From the NCBI RefSeq assembly GCF_030817415.1, contig NZ_JAUSZI010000001.1, positions 1 through 64,000 on the forward strand: DNA of 64,000 bases, given 5' to 3'. Below are positions 7,939 through 15,678 of this stretch, in pieces. The position numbers and the translations under genes were made by a program. The DNA is from Streptomyces umbrinus. Lineage in GTDB: Bacteria > Actinomycetota > Actinomycetes > Streptomycetales > Streptomycetaceae. The notes under the pieces are model-generated. The model was not told the origin of the DNA and ran no database searches. It saw nothing but the letters and a program-made list of their open reading frames with translations. Each line of letters starts with the position of its first letter. Positions within the stretch are counted from its first letter, which is position 1.

Positions 7939-8986
7939 CCCTCTCACCTCCACCTGCGGGCCGGGAATCTGCGTCATGAGGCGCGCAGGAAGGTGGAGGC
8001 CGGGCCGATCGCGCCGGGCCGAACTTCGCGCGGATCCGATCGCTTACAGCCTCAGCGACCAGACGGTCCTCCCGCGCCTGGTCCAGGCTGATCTGCTGGG
8101 CAACCTGGTCGGCGTCGACCAGGTCCTCGCCCTTGAGGACCAGTCCGGTCAGGCGGCCGCGCTGCAGGCCCGCAGCATCGAAGATGCGATACGCCAGGGT
8201 TCGCAGGTCGTCCTCGTGCGCGGAGGCCTCCGGCAGACGGCGCGTCTTCTCCCACGAGGCCCCGCCGGCGAACCGCAGTACCAGGGTCAGGCCGCGAGCC
8301 ACCTGGCCGCGGCCGCGCAGCTGGCGTCCGAGCTGCACGACCAGGTCGAGCAGAGCGGCGCGGACCGGAGCGCCGTCCAGGGTGTGTTGGGCGAAGCTGT
8401 GGCGCACGGTCAGGGTGGCGGGCATGGCGCGTGGGGCGACGGGGCGGGGGTCGATGCCGCGGGCCCGGTCGGCGGCCATCCGTCCGGCGCGGCCGCCGAG
8501 CAGGCGCTGCACGGTGGCCGGCGGGACCGTGGCGAGCAGGCCCACGCAGTGCACGCCGTAGTCGTGCAGCGCCGCCGCCTGTTTCGGGCCGATGCCGTGC
8601 AGGGCTTCGACGGGCAGCGGACCGAGCCAGTCGGCGACGTGGTCGGGGTCGATGGCGAGGACGCCGCCGGGGGCGTCGATCTGGCCGGAGGCGGTGGCCG
8701 CGACCGTGATCGTCGGCCCGACGCCCACCCGCACGTCGATGCCGAGGCGGGAGAGGGTCCTTACCCGCAGTACCTCTCCGAGGTGGCGGGCATCGGTGCC
8801 GTGGTAGCGCAGGCCACCCTTCAGCTCCACCAGGGCCGCCGTAGGGGGCAGAGCCTGGACGACCGGGGACAGGTCCGCGAGCAGTTCCAGGACCTGCCGG
8901 TACGTCTCTTCCGGCAACCGGTCGGGGCAGCGCACATGCATCACACTCGACACCCGCCGATCTCCCGACACCGCTTCCGCCGCCAT
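7928..8986 (-). CDS. Y-family DNA polymerase homologue lacking catalytic acids (ImuB-like)
   Basis: 352 aa from ATG 8986, which has GGAGG at good spacing. The palm motif is present but altered: MHVRCP replaces the usual HVDMDxFF, and PPTAALVEL replaces SIDEAxLD, so all three metal-binding carboxylates are missing, as is most of the fingers region. The helix-hairpin-helix (LPVEALHGIGPKQAAALHDYG), the RGIDPRPV segment and a little-finger domain are retained. Near the C-terminus QISLD matches the sliding-clamp-binding consensus, followed by IRAKFG. This is what is expected of an accessory, ImuB-type mutasome subunit. It may bind the clamp encoded at 23308 (inference). Confidence 0.75.
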   Translation of the reverse strand: MAAEAVSGDRRVSSVMHVRCPDRLPEETYRQVLELLADLSPVVQALPPTAALVELKGGLRYHGTDARHLGEVLRVRTLSRLGIDVRVGVGPTITVAATASGQIDAPGGVLAIDPDHVADWLGPLPVEALHGIGPKQAAALHDYGVHCVGLLATVPPATVQRLLGGRAGRMAADRARGIDPRPVAPRAMPATLTVRHSFAQHTLDGAPVRAALLDLVVQLGRQLRGRGQVARGLTLVLRFAGGASWEKTRRLPEASAHEDDLRTLAYRIFDAAGLQRGRLTGLVLKGEDLVDADQVAQQISLDQAREDRLVAEAVSDRIRAKFGPARSARPPPSCAPHDADSRPAGGGERDAA

Positions 8987-9014
8987 GACACCCACCTCCA
9001 CTACACTCACCATA

Positions 9015-9030
9015 TAGAACTAGTATTCGA
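9015..9030 (-). promoter_or_regulatory. LexA-like SOS box
   Basis: TAGAAC-TAGT-ATTCGA matches the actinobacterial LexA palindrome TCGAAC-N4-GTTCGA at 10 of 12 positions. It lies 29 bases upstream of the polymerase-like gene starting at 8986, where an SOS operator is expected. Confidence 0.55.
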
Positions 9031-9078
9031 ACACGCGAGAGATGCAGCCCCCACAGCCGAAGATCCCCGGGACGGACC

Positions 9079-9453
9079 ATGCTGGACGACCTGCCCCCTG
9101 ACCTGGGACGACTGCTGGCCTTGAGGACCTGGCATGCCATGTGGCTGCAGCGCATCGACGACAAGATCGCCGCTCTCCGGCAGCGGGAAGCCGAGCAGCA
9201 GCACGGGCGGCAGGCCCGGCCCGCGGAGCCGGAGTGGATCGTCGAACTCGGCATCGGTGACGGACGGCCGCCCGCCGAGGTCCACGTGGGCGGCTGCTAC
9301 GCCGCGGGCAAACGACGGCGCCCGGTGGGCCGGGACGAAGCCCGCCGGCTCCTCGCGTCAGGAGTGCGGGCCTGCAGCCATTGCCAGCCCGGCACCGCCC
9401 TGGGCATCCTCGGCTTAGCCTCCCGGCCGGCCCTCGCCGCTACAGCGCGCTGA
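9079..9453 (+). CDS. DUF6233 family protein
   Basis: 124 aa. The N-terminal half is helical and charged (LPPDLGRLLALRTWHAMWLQRIDDKIAALRQ). The C-terminal half has the family core (EWIVELGIGDGRPPAEVHVGGCYAAGK...ARRLLASGVRACSHCQPGTALGIL) with a CxxC pair and a third cysteine that could bind metal. These are small actinobacterial proteins of unknown function. It is the first of three small plus-strand genes (9079, 9519, 9825), divergent from the SOS-type operon. Confidence 0.75.
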   Translation: MLDDLPPDLGRLLALRTWHAMWLQRIDDKIAALRQREAEQQHGRQARPAEPEWIVELGIGDGRPPAEVHVGGCYAAGKRRRPVGRDEARRLLASGVRACSHCQPGTALGILGLASRPALAATAR

Positions 9454-9518
9454 CCGGCCCCGGCCCCCTCCGGTCACGTCCACTGCACCCGCCCCTCCCC
9501 CAGAACAGGCTGTCCCTG

Positions 9519-9731
9519 ATGACCAGTGCTTTCCCGCCACCGATCAGTGAGCCGGACCCGTCCACCTTCACCTGTTCCAGCAGCATGGTCGGACCCTGTT
9601 CCGGCTGTCAGCGCAGCACCCATAAATACAGCAGCGGCGGCCTGCCCCTGTGCCACTGGTGCATGACCACCGCCCGGGAGAACTGGGGTGCCGGCGTCCG
9701 CTTCACCAGCACCCGCACACAGGCGAGCTGA
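9519..9731 (+). CDS. Small Cys-rich protein
   Basis: 70 aa from ATG 9519, with only a weak ribosome site. The centre, CSGCQRSTHKYSSGGLPLCHWC, has two CxxC pairs about 14 residues apart and reads as a zinc ribbon. It lies 65 bases after the DUF6233 gene on the same strand. No function can be assigned. Confidence 0.5.
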   Translation: MTSAFPPPISEPDPSTFTCSSSMVGPCSGCQRSTHKYSSGGLPLCHWCMTTARENWGAGVRFTSTRTQAS

Positions 9732-9824
9732 CCGGCCAGGGCCTGCGTGCCCGGGCCTCCACACGGTCGGGTGAAGAGGCCCGGACCGGAGAACTTCTGC
9801 GAGCGCCGGCACGTCATGCCGTGC

Positions 9825-10034
9825 ATGGGGCCGATCAACGAAACACATGTGGCAGAGCCGGGACTGGCCGTGGTCGAGGTCATCGCCGCCGATGACGACA
9901 CCGCGCTCGCCGTCCAGCAGCTGCTCGCCACACGGTGGGCGACCGCGACGGCAGACCGTACAACCCGCGAGCCCGGCCAGCCGGGCGTACGGCTGCGCTG
10001 CTACCTGGACGTACGCCAGGAACTCACCCCATAG
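9825..10034 (+). CDS. DUF6207 family protein
   Basis: 69 aa beginning MGPINETHVAEPGL, with AADDDTALAVQQLLATRWATAT and RLRCYLDVRQELTP, the full signature of DUF6207 proteins. They are short, predicted cytoplasmic and of unknown function. The bases just upstream (9781-9824, containing CCGGACCGGAGAACTTCTGC) form a conserved leader, which occurs again without its gene at 14641-14684. Confidence 0.75.
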   Translation: MGPINETHVAEPGLAVVEVIAADDDTALAVQQLLATRWATATADRTTREPGQPGVRLRCYLDVRQELTP

Positions 10035-10125
10035 CACCGGTCACGCACCCGTGGCTGTGTACGCGAGAACGGAAGTCACGCGCCCCTGATGTCCTGTCTC
10101 AACGAAGTTAGTCTCCGCTGAGTAC

Positions 10126-10149
10126 CGCTGACCTGCATGGACTGGCTTA
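10126..10149. repeat. Direct repeat, left copy
   Basis: CGCTGACCTGCATGGACTGG is repeated with one inserted base and few changes at 11475-11499. The pair flanks a 1.3-kb segment with two plus-strand genes. It may be an insertion footprint or chance. Confidence 0.4.
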
Positions 10150-10303
10150 GATGAGACGGGGCCAAACGACATTCCTCAGCCAACCGCACCGCAGCATGGC
10201 GATGCCGTCTCTCCGTTCGGGAGCGGTCCCAGACTGGGTTTGCCATCATGTTGGCACTGTTCGAGCAGGCTGCTGCGGCGGTTCGCCGTCCGACGGGTCG
10301 GCC

Positions 10304-10762
10304 GTGTATGCAGGGGGCGATTTGTTCAGGTGGCGAAAGAAGCGAAGTGGTCCGGGGCTCCTCGCTTCCAAGAGGGAGCAGGAGCAGATCGAGACCCGCT
10401 TCGCGGCGGCGAGTGTGGTTCTCATGCGGGCAGCACGGGAGCTAGGGACGCAGTCGACGGCAGGCGTTGTGCACCTGATCACCGCTGGGGAGGCGAGCAC
10501 GCTCGCGCATGTCGAGTTGCTGGGGCGGTTCTGTGGTGGTTCCGGGATCTCCGTTGCCAGGTTGTCCCGTGACGACCCCGATCCTGTAAGGGCCGTGGCC
10601 TATCGAGCGGACATAGTCGTGGGAACCCCTGATGACTTCGTCGCCGACTTTGGACGTGAGTCCGCTCTGGGAATCGTCCGTTATGCCGCGATGGTCGAAG
10701 GTGAAACCAGTGATGCGATACGCGATCTACTTTCCGCGTATCGGAGCGTGGCGGCGGCATAG
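10304..10762 (+). CDS. Short protein resembling part of the SecA motor domain
   Basis: About 152 aa from GTG 10304; TTG 10322 behind AGGGGG is an alternative start. After a basic N-terminus (FRWRKKRSG) come GVVHLITAGEASTLAH, reminiscent of SecA VVTVNDYLA, and AYRADIVVGTPDDFVADF, reminiscent of SecA AYRCDITYGTNNEFGFDY. The Walker A part and everything after the first motor subdomain are absent, so it cannot be a working translocase. It could be a remnant or a small adaptor. The similarity is weak and judged by eye. Confidence 0.5.
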   Translation: MYAGGDLFRWRKKRSGPGLLASKREQEQIETRFAAASVVLMRAARELGTQSTAGVVHLITAGEASTLAHVELLGRFCGGSGISVARLSRDDPDPVRAVAYRADIVVGTPDDFVADFGRESALGIVRYAAMVEGETSDAIRDLLSAYRSVAAA

Positions 10763-10883
10763 GGACAGGCTCTGCCCGTAACGCCTTCACGTACCGAGTC
10801 CAGGTACGACAGCTCAACGTACGGACCTGCAAGATCCACCCCAGCCTGTACGGCCACCCGCCACCCCCAGCGCGCTCACGGCA

Positions 10884-11061
10884 CGACTAGGTTCACTGAG
10901 ACGGAAGGCTCAACGACTGGGTTCGCTGAGTAAACGCCTCGATTGGATGAGAGCGGTCACCTGACTCTTTGTCCTCTGGCACTGAGCCTTGGCCGGTTGC
11001 CACTGAAGGTTGATCAACGCCGGATTGTGACACTGAAGTGTGATCGCTGAAGCGGGCAGAG
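10884..11061. repeat. CACTGA-type repeats, possible insertion-sequence end
   Basis: Spaced repeats run through this gap: CGACTAGGTTCACTGAG and CGACTGGGTTCGCTGAG 30 bases apart, then CCACTGAAGGTTGATC and ACACTGAAGTGTGATC 32 bases apart. Multiple short repeats of this kind can be a transposon terminus or regulator sites for the gene starting at 11097. Confidence 0.4.
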
Positions 11062-11096
11062 GCTGACTCAACTATCAGCCGGAGGAGCGTCACACC

Positions 11097-11393
11097 GTGG
11101 AACCGACCGTCGACAGGCCAGCGCCGCAGGTTACGGTCACAGACATCCGTACCCTTTTGGACTCTTCCGCTGAGCTCCCCGTTCTGTACATCAACTACGG
11201 TCCTGGCGACGGGGGCACCGAAGCGGAGTTGGACGTGTGGGCCGCAGGCCTGGTCTACCAGGCCGACATCGTCCTCACCCGCGCGACCGCTCTGGACCAG
11301 CTCGGCGAGGAACCCAACAGCGAGACCATCGCGGCGTTCCTGCCGAAGGTTCAGAAAGCCGTGGACCAGATGATCTCGGTCCGAGGCATGTGA
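11097..11393 (+). CDS. Hypothetical protein
   Basis: 98 aa from GTG 11097 with GGAGGAG 9 bases upstream. The sequence is acidic with a short beta-rich part (ELPVLYINYGPGDGGTEAELDVWAAGLVYQADIVLTRA) and a C-terminal helix. I see no cysteine pairs, membrane segment or known motif. It is alone on its strand downstream of the CACTGA repeat region. Confidence 0.65.
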   Translation: MEPTVDRPAPQVTVTDIRTLLDSSAELPVLYINYGPGDGGTEAELDVWAAGLVYQADIVLTRATALDQLGEEPNSETIAAFLPKVQKAVDQMISVRGM

Positions 11394-11786
11394 AGCAGAT
11401 CTGCTGCTCGCGGGACCGTCTCATTCGGCTGTAGACCCGGCACCGTGCCGCCTCCCCAGCGAGAGTCGGCAACACGCTGACCTGCCATGGACGGGCTCAT
11501 GGTCGGGGTACAGGGCGCCGTGGTCGGGGCGCGCTGCGCAGCCCCACGCGAAACAGCCGCCGCACGGGACAGATCCCGGGCAGCGGCTGCAACGAAGAAC
11601 GTGGTCGTGAAGGGCGGTCGCCTACGCGGCGGAACGCTCCATGAGGCTTCAGCCGAACGATCGTCCTCATGGGCAATAGTTGAGGCCCGGGGACACTGTC
11701 CCCTCCACAACCACGCTTCCTGTAACCAGCGCGCTCCTGCGGATGTTCCCGGCACAGGCATCCGCTGGGACCAGACCGGAGGTACC
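11394..11786. other. No gene seen
   Basis: This 393-base gap has no open frame with a credible start. It contains the right copy of the 10126 direct repeat (11475-11499) and a small hairpin GGGGACACTGTCCCC at 11689-11703. Confidence 0.6.
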
Positions 11787-11999
11787 TCAGCGGCCTGAGT
11801 CGGTAATGCCGTCCGCGAGCTGCCCGACCACATCGGCGATTCCCTGCCCGAAGGCCGTCGGAGCGACCAGCACGCCGAACACCAACACGATGACAACGGT
11901 CAGCTGTTCGTCGGACCGCTTCCGCGCCTGAACTCGGCGCCGAAGCCGGACAATGATGATGACCGCCAGGAGAACCGCCACATTGATCGTCAGAACCAT
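11787..11999 (-). CDS. Small two-helix membrane protein
   Basis: 70 aa from ATG 11999, preceded by GGAGGAGGGGG. Two hydrophobic segments (VLTINVAVLLAVIIIV and QLTVVIVLVFGVLVAPTAF) are separated by a basic loop RLRRRVQARKR, placing the loop in the cytoplasm. Small membrane proteins of this kind are frequent on Streptomyces conjugative plasmids (Spd-like), but nothing specific links it to transfer. Confidence 0.7.
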   Translation of the reverse strand: MVLTINVAVLLAVIIIVRLRRRVQARKRSDEQLTVVIVLVFGVLVAPTAFGQGIADVVGQLADGITDSGR

Positions 12000-12173
12000 G
12001 AGCCCCCTCCTCCGAACGCGCACCCTTTGGTTCAGATGTAGCGAGCACGGATTCGACGGGCAGCGCATATGCCGGGGGATGGCAACAAAGGACGTACAAA
12101 CGGCCGGAACCGCGGGGTTGCGCCGATGCGCCGACTCCTGGCCTCCGGGACGGAGCAACCGGCAGCACGACGA

Positions 12174-12602
12174 TCAATCCGTGGTGCGGGGCATCGCGGC
12201 TGCCACCGTCCGGAAGGCTTCCAGACGCGGCTCAAGGTCTCCGGGGGGACCGGCGAGTGAGACCAGGAGGAAGTCCGCGATGGTCCGCGCGATCCCCTCG
12301 GACGCCTCTGTGAAGTCGCCGGGCGAGTCCGGGTCCTCCCGCGCCGTCTGTGCCCACTCCCTCATGCCGCGGACCAGCACGCTGGAGAGCGCTGCCGCCA
12401 GATCCTGCCGTTCGGCCGGCGGGGCCTGGTCCGCCGCTGCTTCCACAATGCCCGCGGAGGTGACGACCAGGTCCAGGAAGTCGACGAGCAGGAACCTGGT
12501 CGGAGGCATGCCGTGGTCATCGAGGCGCGCCATCGTCGCGTCATCGCCTCCCGTGACCGCCCATATGTAGTCGACGGCCCGCAGGATCTGATCAGGAGTC
12601 AT
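12174..12602 (-). CDS. Hypothetical helical protein
   Basis: 142 aa from ATG 12602. The protein is largely alpha-helical and acidic (ILRAVDYIWAVTGGDDATMARLDDHG...FLLVDFLDLVVTSAGIVEAAADQ...ARTIADFLLVSLAGPPGDLEPRLEAF) with no membrane segment or known motif. It is separated by 174 bases from the membrane protein gene downstream. Unknown function; the codon use looks like normal high-GC coding. Confidence 0.65.
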   Translation of the reverse strand: MTPDQILRAVDYIWAVTGGDDATMARLDDHGMPPTRFLLVDFLDLVVTSAGIVEAAADQAPPAERQDLAAALSSVLVRGMREWAQTAREDPDSPGDFTEASEGIARTIADFLLVSLAGPPGDLEPRLEAFRTVAAAMPRTTD

Positions 12603-12848
12603 AGCGCCACGGTACGGACCGGCGGGCTCCTCGTCAGCCCGGTCCGGGCGCCTGCTCCCAGGCGTCCGGCCGCGCGGCCCCCGCGCCGCGCGGAACGGGC
12701 CCACCGGTCGCCGGTCCCCTCGCCCGCCCGCGCCGCCGTTTCCTTGCCTCCCCACCTCTCTCTTCACCAGGTCCAAGGGGCGGAAAGCGGGCGTAGAGGG
12801 GATGTCAGAGCCGAAACCGCGTGGTGGCCTGCGACAACTCGAAAGCCC

Positions 12849-12909
12849 GCGCAACAGTTGTCGCACCCCCTAGGCGCAACCTCCAGCGCAACCCTTGTCG
12901 CAACCCCGA
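12849..12909. repeat. 12-bp tandem repeats, CGCAAC class
   Basis: Five units at 12849, 12861, 12874, 12886 and 12898 (for example GCGCAACAGTTG, GCGCAACCTCCA, GCGCAACCCTTG, TCGCAACCCCGA), period 12 with a single one-base slip. GAAGTAGTCGGC follows at 12932-12943. Both the repeats and that 12-mer recur together at 62.2-62.3 kb. Confidence 0.8.
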
Positions 12910-13021
12910 CCACGGCGAGGGGTGCCGTAGAGAAGTAGTCGGCGCCCGGGAGCTCCCGCCGCGACCCCTTGTCTTCCTGCTCAGACCCCTTGTCCGCGAC
13001 AGCCCCGACGTGGGCGTGGGG

Positions 13022-13093
13022 CAAGTCGTAGGGCTACTCGTACGGCAAGTCGTAGGGCAACTCGTAGGGCAACTCGTAGGGCAAGTCGTAGGG
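13022..13093. repeat. 12-bp tandem repeats, GTAGGG class
   Basis: Six uninterrupted units of CAAGTCGTAGGG or close variants (CTACTCGTACGG, CAACTCGTAGGG), followed by a partial unit. It lies in the gap 12603-13189 ahead of the ligase gene. The core GTAGGG and the 12-bp period match the array at 6299-6346. An open frame through here would encode four-residue repeats (VGQL/VGQV), but I see no start or family for it. Confidence 0.9.
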
Positions 13094-13189
13094 CAAGTCA
13101 GTCGTAGCCGCGGCGGCGACCCGGTGGCGGCATACAACCACTCGGCTGACCACGCCCGCAGCTGCCTGGGAGGGTGGAAGGCATCCCAG

Positions 13190-14170
13190 ATGCCATGGAC
13201 TCTGCCGGAGCCGATGCTCACCGACGCGGTACGCAGCCCCGCCCTGCCGGCGTCGTCGGCCGCGGAGCCGAAGTGGGACGGATTCCGGGCCGCCCTCTCC
13301 GTCGACGACGGCCAGGTGGTGCTGCGCTCACGCCGCGGCACCCAGATGGCACCCGCGTTCCCCGAAGTCGTGGCCGGCGCCGCGCAGCTGCCGGACGCCA
13401 CCGCCCTGGACGGCGAACTCATCGTGTGGGACACGGGCGGGCGTCTCGCGTTCGAGCAGCTGCAGAACCGGCTGCACCGCCGCGGCCCCGCAGCCCTCCA
13501 GGCCGCCGCACAGCAGCCGGCGCACTTCGTCGCCTTCGACGTCCTGCGCCTGGCAGGCACCACCACCCTGACGTGGCCCTACTCGCGGCGCCGCGCCGCA
13601 CTTGAGAAACTGTTCCGCGAGCATCAGCTGACGGCGCCGTGGGCACTGTGCCCGTCGACCACCGACCCGGACACCGTGCGCGAGTGGCTGACATCGTGGA
13701 CCGCAGCCGGCCTCGAAGGCGTCGTCTTCAAAAGGCTCGACAGCCCGTACCGACCCTCAGTCAAAGGGTGGTTGAAGTACAAAGTGCGCGAGACGACCGA
13801 GGCCATCGTTGGCGCGGTCATCGGCCCACCGACGGCCCCGCGCACGCTTCTGCTCGGCAGATACGACACCGCCGGCCACTTCCAGTACACCGGCCGCACC
13901 ACCACACTCCCCCAGACGGTCGGCCGCACGGTCGCCGCTCTGCTCACTCCTGCAGAGGCCGGTCACCCGTGGACGGGCTGGTCCTTCTCTGCCGGGTGGG
14001 GCAGCCGGGAGACGCTGGACGTCACCCTGGTCCGGCCCGAACTGGTCGTGGAAGTCGGCGTCGACGTCGCCCGGGACGGTTCCGGGCGCTGGCGGCACCC
14101 GGCCCGCTGGCACCGCATGCGGCCCGACCTCTTCCCTGGCGACGTCACGCTCTTCGGCAGCCCTGGATAG
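13190..14170 (+). CDS. ATP-dependent DNA ligase
   Basis: 326 aa. The nucleotidyltransferase motif I EPKWDGFR is at residues 26-33 with the adenylated lysine at 28. Motif III is LDGELIVW, motif IV EGVVFKRLDSPY, and motif V GWLKYKVRE. An OB-fold C-terminal domain follows (TEAIVGAVIGP...LLLGRYDTAGHFQYTGRT). There are no polymerase or nuclease domains, so it is a single-function ligase of the LigC/LigD-ligase-domain type. It would seal nicks in duplex DNA using ATP and may serve plasmid repair or replication. ATG 13190 has GGAAGG upstream. A palindromic terminator at 14268 follows. Confidence 0.85.
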   Translation: MPWTLPEPMLTDAVRSPALPASSAAEPKWDGFRAALSVDDGQVVLRSRRGTQMAPAFPEVVAGAAQLPDATALDGELIVWDTGGRLAFEQLQNRLHRRGPAALQAAAQQPAHFVAFDVLRLAGTTTLTWPYSRRRAALEKLFREHQLTAPWALCPSTTDPDTVREWLTSWTAAGLEGVVFKRLDSPYRPSVKGWLKYKVRETTEAIVGAVIGPPTAPRTLLLGRYDTAGHFQYTGRTTTLPQTVGRTVAALLTPAEAGHPWTGWSFSAGWGSRETLDVTLVRPELVVEVGVDVARDGSGRWRHPARWHRMRPDLFPGDVTLFGSPG

Positions 14171-14267
14171 TCTCCCGGCTCCCCGGCCGCTGCTCTGTGT
14201 GCGTCAGTTTGGAACCTTCGGCCCGACAGGGGTTGATGGGAGCACAGAGCTGGTGCCGCCAAAATCC

Positions 14268-14297
14268 GCGGGACTTCCCCAATTGGGGAAGTCCCGC
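14268..14297. terminator. Perfect palindrome: terminator and candidate ParB site
   Basis: A 30-base perfect palindrome with core ACTTCCCC-AATT-GGGGAAGT. It separates the convergent ligase gene and the gene ending at 14309. Its CCCC-N4-GGGG core with an AT spacer recurs at 15913 and 17648 around parA/parB. Confidence 0.75.
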
Positions 14298-14308
14298 TCA
14301 GGTGGGGA

Positions 14309-14587
14309 TCAGCCCTCAACGAGTTCGGCATCCACGATGACGTCCCCGTCGACGGTGTCGGCGTCGACCTTCACCTTGCTGAGGATTCGGCCGATGCGGC
14401 GGATGGTGTCTTGCTGTCGCTGGGCTCCTTCGCCGCTACGGGCCTTGCTCGCGACTTTGTCCTCTGTTGCGTCCTCGACTGCCTGCCGCGCCGCATTCAG
14501 CAGCTGCAGCGCCGCGTCCACTGGGTCTGAGCTCCGGCCGGACGGGCCGCCCTGCTCGCCCTCAAGTTCACCCCGCTGCGAGGGCAT
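14309..14587 (-). CDS. Hypothetical protein
   Basis: 92 aa from ATG 14587; the start is uncertain because no strong ribosome site is visible and an in-frame ATG exists at 14677. An acidic, Gln/Gly-rich N-terminus leads into one long helix (PVDAALQLLNAARQAVEDATEDKVASKARSGEGAQRQQDTIRRIGRILSKV) and a beta-like tail (DADTVDGDVIVDAELVEG). It may be a small oligomeric accessory protein; the family is unknown. Confidence 0.5.
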   Translation of the reverse strand: MPSQRGELEGEQGGPSGRSSDPVDAALQLLNAARQAVEDATEDKVASKARSGEGAQRQQDTIRRIGRILSKVKVDADTVDGDVIVDAELVEG

Positions 14588-14640
14588 GACCGCTTCGGGT
14601 GCAGCCGTCCAGGCGGCACTGACCGCCTGGCTACGCTCAG

Positions 14641-14684
14641 CCGGACCGGAGAACTCCTGCGAGCGCCGGCGCGTCATGCCGTGC
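14641..14684 (+). repeat. Orphan copy of the DUF6207 leader
   Basis: CCGGACCGGAGAACTCCTGC and the bases after it match 9781-9824 with about three differences over 44 bases. There the segment precedes a DUF6207 gene; here the gene itself is gone. Confidence 0.75.
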
Positions 14685-14694
14685 GTAGGCCCCG

Positions 14695-14997
14695 TCAGCG
14701 CAGTTCGTCGCCGTACGCGTCCGCGGCCGGGCGCCCGCTGCGCAAGCCGTAGATCAGGATTGCCAGCTCATTCACCGCGTCCCGGGCCTCGTTCCTGTCC
14801 AGACCCGCATCGATGACCTCCAGCGCCGCGGCTGCCGCCACCCTCACCGGACGGGGCAGTCCGTCACAGGCAGCAAGCCGGTAGGCGACCGTCCGGCGCG
14901 CCTGCCGTTCCTGCGCACTGGTCCGGGGTGACCCGAATGAAGTAGCCGCGAGGGCTAGGGGCGAGTGCGCCGGTTTTCCGTACTCAAGTCCCCGCAC
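14695..14997 (-). CDS. Possible hypothetical protein
   Basis: 100 aa from GTG 14997 without a clear ribosome site. The C-terminal 75 residues look protein-like (RRTVAYRLAACDGLPRPVRVAAAAALEVIDAGLDRNEARDAVNELAILIYGL): a hydrophobic helical pattern with normal codon bias. The start may be wrong or the gene may be a decayed remnant. It would be divergent from the membrane gene starting at 15007. Confidence 0.35.
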   Translation of the reverse strand: MRGLEYGKPAHSPLALAATSFGSPRTSAQERQARRTVAYRLAACDGLPRPVRVAAAAALEVIDAGLDRNEARDAVNELAILIYGLRSGRPAADAYGDELR

Positions 14998-15006
14998 AAT
15001 GCGCAG

Positions 15007-15612
15007 ATGGACCCGGTAACGCTGGTGGCGCTGATCGGAGTAGCGGGGACCGTGATCGCCGCGGTGGCCGGTGTGGTGGGCGCTGTCCGGACGGCGGGGA
15101 TCAACGCTCGCGCCCAGGCGTCTGTTGAGGACCTGAAGTCGAGGCGTGTCGCTTACAGCGCCTGTGCTGCCGCCCTCCTGGTGCAGCGAGACGCAGCTCG
15201 ACGACTGATGAGCACCTTGAACGTTCCCGACTTGGACGGGGACAGGGCGAAGCAGCGGGTAGCGCGGGCTCAAGCGCTTCACGACGACATTGGGACGACG
15301 GTGGGCGCGGTCGCCGTTGAGGGTCCTGAGGCGGTGACCGATGCCGCGATGAGTGCCGCCGAGCTCCTCAGTGCATGGCTGGACGAACTGGCCTGGTGGC
15401 TCGAACTGGGACGGCCTGATCATCAGCGCAAAATCATCGTTGAGCTTAGTGGCCGCGCGGAAGAGAAGGTGGAGCGCTTCACGGCAGCATGCCGTGAAGC
15501 GCTGCATCCTGATGATGGCCGCAGACGGCGCCTTGGGCCGCTGAAGCGGCTGAGCCTACGCAGGTACGTCCGTCGGCATGGTGGCCCGTACGGATGGTCC
15601 GGCTGGGACTGA
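15007..15612 (+). CDS. Single-pass membrane protein with coiled-coil region
   Basis: 201 aa. The chosen ATG gives MDPVTLVALIGVAGTVIAAV, a transmembrane segment at residues 3-30, followed by a long helical cytoplasmic part (ARAQASVEDLKSRRVAYSACAAALLVQRDAARRL...AAELLSAWLDELAWWLEL...GRAEEKVERFTAACREAL). A basic C-terminus (RRRRLGPLKRLSLRRYVRR) is likely membrane- or nucleic acid-associated. The type is common in Streptomyces; function unknown. Confidence 0.65.
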   Translation: MDPVTLVALIGVAGTVIAAVAGVVGAVRTAGINARAQASVEDLKSRRVAYSACAAALLVQRDAARRLMSTLNVPDLDGDRAKQRVARAQALHDDIGTTVGAVAVEGPEAVTDAAMSAAELLSAWLDELAWWLELGRPDHQRKIIVELSGRAEEKVERFTAACREALHPDDGRRRRLGPLKRLSLRRYVRRHGGPYGWSGWD

Positions 15613-15678
15613 TGCCGCGCCAGCCGCCCCCGATGCTCCCGCGATGACGGCGGCTAGTCCTGCGTCCACGTGTTCAGT

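Noticed and set aside
12821..13189. Long in-frame extension of the ligase through the 12-bp repeats, giving VGQL/VGQV tetrapeptides
   Set aside because: No plausible start upstream, and the ligase has a good ATG with GGAAGG at 13190. The tetrapeptide repeat follows from the 12-bp period of the DNA.
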